Source: an uncultured Oscillospiraceae bacterium
Lineage (GTDB): Bacteria; Bacillota; Clostridia; Oscillospirales; Oscillospiraceae
DNA length: 12,689 nt
Assembly (NCBI GenBank): GCA_900752305.1
Contig: CAADUV010000101.1
Coordinates: 1 to 12,689, forward strand
Direction: 5' to 3'
Below, piece by piece: positions 1 through 7,020 of this stretch. Below the pieces are notes generated by a model. That model was not told the DNA's origin, ran no database searches, and saw only the letters and a list, made by a program, of their open reading frames with translations. The translations under genes and the position numbers were made by a program. Position 1 is the stretch's first letter, and each line of letters begins with the position of its first letter.

Positions 1-60
1 GCCCTGCTGGAGACCTTGACCCCCTTGCTCCGCGCCCTGTTCTCCACCCGCACCTCTTGA
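1..60 (+). CDS. C-terminal tail of an unidentified gene (partial)
   Basis: Frame 1 is open from the left edge to a TGA at 58-60 and gives a 19-residue tail rich in Leu, Thr and Arg (starts ALLETLTP, ends STRTS). The main support is context: the stop lies 16 bases before a textbook rho-independent terminator on the same strand. Frame 2 is closed early. Frame 3 stays open into the terminator, which makes it less likely. The fragment is too short to assign a family or function. A minus-strand gene continuing leftwards cannot be fully excluded. Confidence 0.45.
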   Translation, partial: ALLETLTPLLRALFSTRTS

Positions 61-76
61 CGCTCGCACACGACAA

Positions 77-111
77 CGACCCCTGACGGAATCCGTCAGG
101 GGTCGTTTTTT
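77..111 (+). terminator. Rho-independent terminator of the left-edge gene
   Basis: A perfect 14-bp inverted repeat (77-90 with 92-105) is followed at once by six T (106-111). On the minus strand the same hairpin follows the stop of the 2147-aa gene and is preceded by A6. The bases after it in that direction (TTGTCGTG) make only a poor U-tract, so termination of the large minus-strand operon here is possible but weaker. A small 6-bp hairpin (115-120 with 126-131) lies between the terminator and the minus-strand stop codon and has no T-run. Confidence 0.9.
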
Positions 112-140
112 CTCCTCCTGTCACGCAGGAGAGCCAGGCA

Positions 141-510
141 TTACAGCTTCACGATGGTCACTTTCTTGCCCTGTCCCTTGCCTTTCAGGATGGTCTTGTA
201 GTCTTTGAGCTTGCTGGCAGGCACCTTGATCTTCGCCTTGCCGTTGATGCCACGGAAGGCATCCTTGCCCACGCTGCTCTTGGTCAATCTGGTGGTCTTA
301 AAGGTGATGGTCTTCAACCGTTTCGCGCCATAGAAGCAGTTGCTGCCCAGCTTGGTCAAGCTGCCCCCTTCATAGAAGTTGGTCATGGCGGTGCAGTTCT
401 GGAAGGCCTTGCTGCCGATGGTCTTCACCCGGTACAGGCTCACCCGGTTCTTGACGCCGCCGATGCGGTTGAGCTTATAGCACTTGTAGAAGGCAGAGTC
501 GCCGATGGAC
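141..510 (-). repeat. Duplicated C-terminal LRR_5 module, copy A
   Basis: This 3' end of the 2147-aa gene aligns without gaps to 6651-7020, the 3' end of the 1053-aa gene, at a constant offset of 6510 bases; the two TAA stop codons coincide. The longest exact run I see is 26 nt (346-371 with 6856-6881), followed after one mismatch by 20 identical bases (373-392). Further inward the homology continues at protein level to about residue 1900, with a repeat-number difference. Confidence 0.85.
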
Positions 511-3500
511 ACCACGTTCTGCAGGGTGCTGATGCTCACCAGCGCCTTGTTGTAGTTGAATGCACCCTTGCCCACGGTGGTGATGCCCTTGGTGCAGGTG
601 ACCTTCTGGAGCTTGTAGCACTTGTAGAAGGCGAAGTCGCTGATGGTGGTGATATACTTGCCCAGGGTCACCTTCTTGAGCTTGGTGTTGCTCTGGAAGG
701 CGGACTTGCCGATGACGTTGACCTTGTACTTCACACCGCCGAAGGTGACGGTATCGGGTACGGACACGGAGGTCAGCGTCTTCTTGGTGGCCTTGGTGAC
801 GGTGACGCTCTTGTCCTTGTTGTTCACCTGATAGATCAGGCTGCCGCGGGTGAATTTCTTGCCCTTGGCCAGGGTGAACTCCACCTTCTCCTTCTTGGTG
901 CCGCAGGCGGAGCAGTCGATGAGCCGATAGCCCTTGGCCTTAGCGGTAGGCTGCACCGTCTTGACCACCTTTGCCTTCTGGTGGCCCGTATAGGTGACAG
1001 AACCGGGGAAGGCCAGTGTCTTCACGGCGCTAATCCAGCTCTTCTGGCAGGGAACCACCAGCTTCGTCTTTTTGCTGGTCTGCTGGAAGGCGTTGTCGCC
1101 AAACTTCGGCGCCGTCTTGCCCAGGAACCGGATGGTACTCAGCCCACTCCGTCTGAACGCCTTGGTCCCCACAGAGGTCACGCTGGCCGGAATGTCCAGC
1201 TTGGTCAGCGCACTGCACAACTCAAAGGCACTGTTGCCAATGGTGGTCACTCCGTTGGGGATCTTGATGTTGGTCAGTGCGATGGCGTGTGTGAACGCAG
1301 TATTGCCAATGGTGGTCAGCGTGCTGGGCAGGGTGACCGTCTTCAGGTGCGGCTCCGCGTCCTTCAAGGACTCCGCCGCAGACTTGACCGGGGTTCTGGC
1401 GAAGCAGCTGCCCAGGTTGACGATGCCCTCGCCGACGTGGATGGTCTCCATCTCGTAGCGGTAGATCTGCCAAGAGACTTCATTATAGCGTGCCCAGTCC
1501 TTCATTTTCCCGCTGGGGTTGTCCTGAGTGGGATTCAGACCCACGTTCAAGGTCTTGTTGCCCTTCTGATACGCGAAGACCAGGTTTCTCATATCCTGAT
1601 CTGCGCCGCAGAAGCCGAAGGTGACGGCGCCAGCCTTTTTGTCCGAACAGCTGGTGTAGTGGCCGTCCTTAAAGTTGTACTTCACGTCTACGATCTGAAT
1701 CGAACCCGTGGCGGCCAGACCATTCTTGTCGAAGAGCATCATCTCATCGCCGATGCTGAGCAGGCCGGTCTGATAAACGCCGTCCACAAAGAACATCTCT
1801 GCGCCCGTCTTCTTGTCCTGAATGAAGCCGTTATAGCCGCCCACGCCGATCGACGCAGCCTTGACGCCCTTGCCGCACTGGTCGCAGTAGATGTAACCAT
1901 TGTCATAGGTGCCGGTGGGCTTGCCGCTGTTGTAGCTGTGCTTGCCGCCAGCACAAGCGGTGGTCTTGGTGTAGGTGTCTACCACTTCATCTCCCTGATA
2001 GGTGGTGACCTTGAAGGAGTCGTTATCCGCTTCCACGGTCAGGTAGATGTAGGAGCCCTTGAAATTTTGATGTGCCTGAGCGAAGTGGAAGTTCGGATTA
2101 TTGGTGACGCCGTACTTGGTCTCACCGGTGGAGCCACAGATGTAGTACACCACGCCATCACCGCAATAGGTGTCGCTGGACTCGTCCACGCCCTTGGCCA
2201 GGTCACCCTGCCACAGAGGATAAGTCCGTGCATAGGAGTGGTCGTGGCCGGAGAACACGAAGTCGATCCCCGCTTTTTCCGCTGCCGGCGGCAGGACCTT
2301 GTTGACCATCTTATTGCTGCTTTCCACCGTATTGGTGTAGTAAGGCGGCTGGTGCATGGTCAGCACCTTCCAGGTAGCCTTGCTGGCCTTGGCGTCCTGG
2401 ATCAGCCACTGGGCAGCCTCCTTCATCTCGTCCTCGCTGTCCGAGAATGCAATGGTGGCCACGTAGACATTGCCGTAGGTGACGGAATAGTGCTTGTTGT
2501 CGGGGGTGTTGTAGATCAGGTTGGCACGCTCCGCCTTGGGGTCGGCGAAGGTCTCATGGTTGCCGATGACATGGAGCAGATCCGCCTTCCCGAAGGAGTC
2601 GAAGACGCTGAGGATGTCATCCCAGCACTGATAAACCTGGGTGCTCTCCACGCTGTCGCCCACCTGGATGCCGAAGGAATAGCCGTCGCCCACCTGCTTG
2701 ACGATCTTCTTCAAGTTGGACAGGTCGTCCCCTTCCGCCTGGGTATCGCCCAGGACGAAGAACTTGGTGTGATCCTGGCTCTCCGCGCTGGACACCGACT
2801 TGGTGGTAAAGGTTCTGACCTCAGACCAGTTCTTGCCGTCGCCCACGCGATAGGCGTATTCGGTATCCGCCTTCAAACCGGTGATGAGGACGGAGTTGAT
2901 GGCGGTGGTGTTGTTTTCGCCAATGTTGCTGCTGCCCACGAACTCCTTGATGGTGCGCTTGCCTTCACAGGTGAGGAATGCGTCCTCGCCCTTTTCGTCA
3001 TAGGCGCTCTTGACCGCATACTGTGCCATGGCCTTGCTCTCACTCTTCAAGGGATGGGCGAGCCAGCTCAGGTTCTGGGACGTGCTGGGGTCCTTAGAGG
3101 CGTTGTTCAGAATGTGATAAGGTGCGCCATTCTCCTCGCCCTGCGGCGTCAGGCTCTGGCTGGTATACCGGAAGGAATAGCCCGCTTCGCCCTTTGCGTA
3201 GAGGGTGAATGCCTGGACCGATTCGCAGAACTGGCGGACGGTCAGCGTGCCCTGCTCATCGGTCTCGCCCAGCTTGGTGTCAGTCTCTCCAACCTGGTAG
3301 ACTTCCACGCCGCTGGCCGGGTTGCCCTTGGCATCGGTGACAGTGATCGTACCCTGTTCCCCGCCGACGACCATCACGTCAGCAGTCAACTGATACGCTG
3401 CGGTCACCGGCACGCTGGCCTTGGAGGTAGCGAAGGTGTTGAGCACTGCGCCTTCCTTGGGATTCACATAGTTGACCGAGCCCTTGACCACCTGATAGGT

Positions 3501-6500
3501 CACATAGGAGGGGTTCGGCAGACTGGTAGGCACCTGAACGGTGATGGTAGCCAGCGTGCCCTCGCCCTTGCTGGCAGCATCTTCCTTCCGCACTGCCTGC
3601 AAGGTGATGATGCCAGTCTTTTCGTTGTAATCAGAAGTGCCGGTGTATCCTTCGGAGAAGTTGACATCCTTCACTGGGCAGTTGGTGCCCACTTCGATCT
3701 GCGCGTCCACCTGCTTGACGTCATCCACTGCGTTGGAGGTCAGTTTCAGGTCATACTCGGTGCCCAGCGGAGCGCTTGCTGCGCCCGGTTCCAGATCCAC
3801 CGAGGTCAGACCGGCGTTGTCGCCCTTTACCGTAAAGGTTCTGGTGACATTGGCCTCGTTGCCGTACTTATCCTGTACCAGCACGCGGATGGAGTGGGTG
3901 CCGTTGGCCAGCTTGACGCCGTTGAGCTGGAAGCGGCCATCGTTGAGGTCGGCAACAAACTGGTCGCTGTCCTTCATATTCACGCCGTCCAGATAGCAGT
4001 AGGCGAAATCCAGGCCGGAGGTCTGCTTATTCTGCACATCGTAGAACTCGGAAGCGAAGTTCAGGGTGTTGCTGTCAAAGACCGTGGAGCCATCCGCAGC
4101 GATCTCCACCTGCTTGCCCTGGCCGCTGCCGCCCTTGATGGTGGAGATGACCGGGTTGTGAATGTCAGCCGGGTTGTTGCCGTAGACAAACTGCAGGTTG
4201 TCGATGAACAGATGCCCTGCGGAGTGGCCCACATACTTGGCCTCAGACACGTTGCCTGCGTCGTCCTTAGTACATACCCAAGTGCCCATATCGCCCTGAC
4301 CGCCTTTGGTGTCCATGACACGGAAGGTCTCACCGGCAATGAGGGTGATCGGGCCGATGACGTCGGTCAGGTCGCACTCCAGGTACTTCCAACCGATCCA
4401 GTTGATACCGCCCTTGGTGCCGTCCTTGACCTCATCACTCTTGGGAGTGAAGTTCTTGGTCTGGATGGTGCCGTTGCCGTCTCTGCACCGCAGGCGCAGC
4501 CACAGGTTGGGAGTACCTTCCGGTGCATAGACCCACACGCCCACAGCAGTGGGGCTGCCTTCAACCGTGATATCCTTCGCAAAACCCAGGCAAGCACCTT
4601 CAATGCCGGTGATATTCCGGAAGTCGTAGTTCAGCCGCAGTGCCTTTTCACCAAAGCGCACCTTGCCGTTGTCCACGTTGCAGACCTCTGCAGAACCGAT
4701 GGCGCCGCGGTTCTCATAATGTACCACGATGACGTCGCCGTGGTCATCCTCATGGGTCTCGTAGACCAGCCCACCGCCGTTGGCTGCCGCGTGGACATAA
4801 CCGATGTTGTTGTAGTTCAGTCCGTCACTGTCGCCGCCGTCCATGACGACTGCCGGTTTGGTACCGATGCCCACCTCGATGTGGTTCGTGACATCTTTGT
4901 TCCATTTAGACGTGACCGTGACCTGACACTTGACCGTCAGATTGCCCGCCTCATTGTTGCGCGCTGCCACGAAGGTGTTGCCGTCCATGGTACCGGCCCG
5001 TTCGTCTGCAATGTCCCACACCAGGTCGCCAGCCTTATACTGGACCGGACGGCCCTGATAGAAGACGCTCAATCCTAGGTCAGAACGAGCCTCATACTCC
5101 AGGTTCAGTGCGTCATTGATAAAGCTCAATTCATCCGGCGCGGCAATGGTGATCTGAGACGTACCCACCACCTGGTCGCCCAGGTGCAGCTCCACAGTGA
5201 CCTCGTGGGGTTCAGCCTCCTGGCCGTTGTCGGTGTAAACACCGGTCTGGGCGTCGATGACACCATAATGGGCGCTGTCCTGGGACAGGGCCCATGTAAG
5301 ACCTTCCGGAAGGTCTGCTTTTCCGCCCCGCTTGTCCGAACCGATGGCGGTAAACGCCACCTCAGAGCCGGGGGTATACACGTCATCCACCGGGCTGATG
5401 GACGCATGGTGGAACTGGTTGTCGCTGTTGCCGGTTGCGACCAGCAGCAGGGCACTGGAGACCGTCCGCTCAATGCCGTCGCTGGGGCTGTTCTGCACCT
5501 TCAAGGTGTCGGTGCCCTCTCTGCGGGTGCATACGGTAGCGGAACCGCCGCCGTCCAGATACAGGGCATTGACACAGCCTGCCTGCTGGAGCAGCTCAGC
5601 CTGTTCATACACGGTCATGCCCACCGAGTCACTCTGCCGACCGTCTGCCTCGAACAGGATCACTTCCCCCTGTGCCGTCATACCCACGCTCTGCACCGGG
5701 ATCAGACCACCGTCTTCCGGCGCCGTGATCTCTCCGTCCTTCACCAAGAAGAAGGGGCCGCTAATGGCCTCCTGTACGTCGCTGGTATCCTCGCCTGCGT
5801 CACGGATGGCGTATTTGCCGTTCTTGAGCACCGCAAAATAAGGCTCATTGGTGGTGCCCAAATTGCCGTTGCCCTCCATGATCAGGTAGCCCAAGGGCTG
5901 GCCGGTGGACATGTTGAAGTAGTCACCGTTGATGGCGGCGATGACGGGCTTCTGGGTGTCGGAAGCAGATTCATATGCCTTGGCCTGATTCATGACCGTG
6001 GCCATGCCCCAGTTGTCCGCACTCCAGTTCTCCGCGATCTTCTTTCGCGCTGCCGCCGTGTTGCCGTTCTTATAGTAGCCCGTGTAGCTTGCCTTGAAGG
6101 TCACGTCGCTGTCGGGCTGGATGGTAATCATATGCCCCTTGATATTGCCGTTGGAGCTGTTGCGCATATAGATCTTGGACTCCACGACCCCTTCGGTCAG
6201 GGGATACTTGGTCTCACTGAAGACCTTGATCTTCTTTGTCGTGGTGACCGCTTCCGTCTCCGGAAAAGCATCTTCCTCCGCAGCCGCCTGGGGCTCTGCC
6301 GCTGCCGGAGCATCCTGGGTGGGCTCCTGGGCAGGTTCTTCCGCAGTCGGTTCCTCCTTGGCCGGCTCTTCTTCCGCCGGTTTCTCCTCAGACGAGGCAG
6401 AAGGTTCCTCTGGTTCCTCTTCTGTCGACTCCTCAGTATCCTCGTTCCGTTCCGGATCCTGAGGCTCCGCTTCTTCCGACGTCACTGCTGATTCCAGCGC

Positions 6501-6584
6501 GTCTGCCGTTACCGCGTAGACCGCGGCAGGCAGCGTACTGACTACCAGCGAGAGGGTCAGAAGGAGTGCTAACAGCTTTTTCAT
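141..6584 (-). CDS. Giant secreted phosphodiester glycosidase / purple-acid-phosphatase-like protein with C-terminal LRR_5 repeats
   Basis: 2147 aa. Residues 1-24 are a Sec signal peptide (MKK, hydrophobic core, AVYA end), followed by a Glu/Pro/Thr-rich linker (about 35-110). Residues ~130-385 match the phosphodiester glycosidase (NAGPA) family: AINGDYF at 217-223, LYLDGGGSAT at 341-350 and an N-x-P-S-D-G-x-E-R block at 365-373. Next come Ig-like segments (~390-575), a jelly-roll/CBM-like module (~575-800), a cohesin-like module (~925-1045), and an Fn3-like phosphatase N-domain (~1168-1262). A metallophosphoesterase follows (~1273-1500) with GDTQ 1279, GDSVE 1309, GNHE 1341, H1411 and GHDHSYART 1446. 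Residues 1549-1570 hold an H...CxxC unit, ~1580-1645 resemble cell-wall-binding repeats, and ~1740-2110 are BspA-type LRR_5 repeats. It is probably extracellular and acts on a phosphorylated glycan or glycoprotein; the substrate is unknown. No LPXTG or SLH anchor is visible. The start is supported by AGGAG 12 nt upstream. It is probably cotranscribed with the CotH-type gene 66 bp upstream. Confidence 0.9.
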   Translation of the reverse strand: MKKLLALLLTLSLVVSTLPAAVYAVTADALESAVTSEEAEPQDPERNEDTEESTEEEPEEPSASSEEKPAEEEPAKEEPTAEEPAQEPTQDAPAAAEPQAAAEEDAFPETEAVTTTKKIKVFSETKYPLTEGVVESKIYMRNSSNGNIKGHMITIQPDSDVTFKASYTGYYKNGNTAAARKKIAENWSADNWGMATVMNQAKAYESASDTQKPVIAAINGDYFNMSTGQPLGYLIMEGNGNLGTTNEPYFAVLKNGKYAIRDAGEDTSDVQEAISGPFFLVKDGEITAPEDGGLIPVQSVGMTAQGEVILFEADGRQSDSVGMTVYEQAELLQQAGCVNALYLDGGGSATVCTRREGTDTLKVQNSPSDGIERTVSSALLLVATGNSDNQFHHASISPVDDVYTPGSEVAFTAIGSDKRGGKADLPEGLTWALSQDSAHYGVIDAQTGVYTDNGQEAEPHEVTVELHLGDQVVGTSQITIAAPDELSFINDALNLEYEARSDLGLSVFYQGRPVQYKAGDLVWDIADERAGTMDGNTFVAARNNEAGNLTVKCQVTVTSKWNKDVTNHIEVGIGTKPAVVMDGGDSDGLNYNNIGYVHAAANGGGLVYETHEDDHGDVIVVHYENRGAIGSAEVCNVDNGKVRFGEKALRLNYDFRNITGIEGACLGFAKDITVEGSPTAVGVWVYAPEGTPNLWLRLRCRDGNGTIQTKNFTPKSDEVKDGTKGGINWIGWKYLECDLTDVIGPITLIAGETFRVMDTKGGQGDMGTWVCTKDDAGNVSEAKYVGHSAGHLFIDNLQFVYGNNPADIHNPVISTIKGGSGQGKQVEIAADGSTVFDSNTLNFASEFYDVQNKQTSGLDFAYCYLDGVNMKDSDQFVADLNDGRFQLNGVKLANGTHSIRVLVQDKYGNEANVTRTFTVKGDNAGLTSVDLEPGAASAPLGTEYDLKLTSNAVDDVKQVDAQIEVGTNCPVKDVNFSEGYTGTSDYNEKTGIITLQAVRKEDAASKGEGTLATITVQVPTSLPNPSYVTYQVVKGSVNYVNPKEGAVLNTFATSKASVPVTAAYQLTADVMVVGGEQGTITVTDAKGNPASGVEVYQVGETDTKLGETDEQGTLTVRQFCESVQAFTLYAKGEAGYSFRYTSQSLTPQGEENGAPYHILNNASKDPSTSQNLSWLAHPLKSESKAMAQYAVKSAYDEKGEDAFLTCEGKRTIKEFVGSSNIGENNTTAINSVLITGLKADTEYAYRVGDGKNWSEVRTFTTKSVSSAESQDHTKFFVLGDTQAEGDDLSNLKKIVKQVGDGYSFGIQVGDSVESTQVYQCWDDILSVFDSFGKADLLHVIGNHETFADPKAERANLIYNTPDNKHYSVTYGNVYVATIAFSDSEDEMKEAAQWLIQDAKASKATWKVLTMHQPPYYTNTVESSNKMVNKVLPPAAEKAGIDFVFSGHDHSYARTYPLWQGDLAKGVDESSDTYCGDGVVYYICGSTGETKYGVTNNPNFHFAQAHQNFKGSYIYLTVEADNDSFKVTTYQGDEVVDTYTKTTACAGGKHSYNSGKPTGTYDNGYIYCDQCGKGVKAASIGVGGYNGFIQDKKTGAEMFFVDGVYQTGLLSIGDEMMLFDKNGLAATGSIQIVDVKYNFKDGHYTSCSDKKAGAVTFGFCGADQDMRNLVFAYQKGNKTLNVGLNPTQDNPSGKMKDWARYNEVSWQIYRYEMETIHVGEGIVNLGSCFARTPVKSAAESLKDAEPHLKTVTLPSTLTTIGNTAFTHAIALTNIKIPNGVTTIGNSAFELCSALTKLDIPASVTSVGTKAFRRSGLSTIRFLGKTAPKFGDNAFQQTSKKTKLVVPCQKSWISAVKTLAFPGSVTYTGHQKAKVVKTVQPTAKAKGYRLIDCSACGTKKEKVEFTLAKGKKFTRGSLIYQVNNKDKSVTVTKATKKTLTSVSVPDTVTFGGVKYKVNVIGKSAFQSNTKLKKVTLGKYITTISDFAFYKCYKLQKVTCTKGITTVGKGAFNYNKALVSISTLQNVVSIGDSAFYKCYKLNRIGGVKNRVSLYRVKTIGSKAFQNCTAMTNFYEGGSLTKLGSNCFYGAKRLKTITFKTTRLTKSSVGKDAFRGINGKAKIKVPASKLKDYKTILKGKGQGKKVTIVKL

Positions 6585-6650
6585 TCTATTTTTGTTCTCC
6601 TCTCTAAACTGTTTGGTTCCTGTTCTTACTCCAACGCGCCAACCTTGGAG
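6585..6650 (-). other. Short intergenic gap within the two-gene operon, with a 6-bp hairpin
   Basis: These 66 bp separate the stop of the upstream CotH-type gene from the start of the 2147-aa gene. I see no convincing -35/-10 pair on the minus strand, which supports cotranscription. Directly after the upstream stop codon is an inverted repeat, CTCCAA at 6629-6634 with TTGGAG at 6645-6650, with a 10-nt loop and no following T-run. It is therefore not an intrinsic terminator; it could be a processing or stability element. The ribosome binding site of the downstream gene (AGGAG, complement of 6597-6601) is at the other end. Confidence 0.6.
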
Positions 6651-7020
6651 TTACATCCCCTTGATACTCACCTTCTTTCCTTGTCCCTTTCCCTTGAGGT
6701 AGGTCAGGTACACTTTTTTCTTGCTGCCAGGCACCCGAATGGTCGCCTTGCTGTAGATACCCTTGAACGCATTCTTGCCCACACTGTTTTTGGTCAGCTT
6801 TTTGCTGTTCAAGGTGATGGTCTTCAACTTTTTATCGCCATAGAAGCAGTTCTCCCCCAGCTTGGTCAAGCTGCCCCCTTCGTAGAAGTTGGTCATGGCG
6901 GTACAGCCCTGGAAGGCTTTTTTGCCGATGGTACTGACGCGGTACAAACTCACCCGGTTCTTGGTGCCGCCGATCTGCCGCAGCTTTTTGCAGCCATAGA
7001 AGGCGCCGTCTCCCACGGAA
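6651..7020 (-). repeat. Duplicated C-terminal LRR_5 module, copy B
   Basis: Counterpart of 141-510, in the same orientation, gapless and in the same reading frame. Both encode the Tyr-Arg-Val / CTAMTNFYEGGSLTKLG / NCFYG landmarks and the C-terminal KGKGQGKKV. Across the wider LRR block this copy has seven xIGxxAF-type repeats against five in the other gene, matching the 45-residue difference in block length. Confidence 0.85.

Noticed and set aside
301..870. Regularly spaced similar segments in the LRR regions, considered as a CRISPR or DNA repeat array
   Set aside because: The periodicity is that of ~23-residue LRR_5 protein repeats with divergent DNA, not identical repeats with unique spacers.
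981..5078. 1365-codon open frame on the plus strand, opposite the giant protein
   Set aside because: It lies wholly antisense to a gene with clear domains, signal peptide and ribosome binding site. Its translation is rich in Val, Gly, His, Ala and Leu without recognisable motifs. Long antisense open frames are expected opposite genes with strong GC-biased third positions.
6629..6650. Hairpin after the CotH-type gene as a terminator
   Set aside because: The stem is only 6 bp and no T-run follows in the direction of transcription, so it is unlikely to stop transcription between the two genes.
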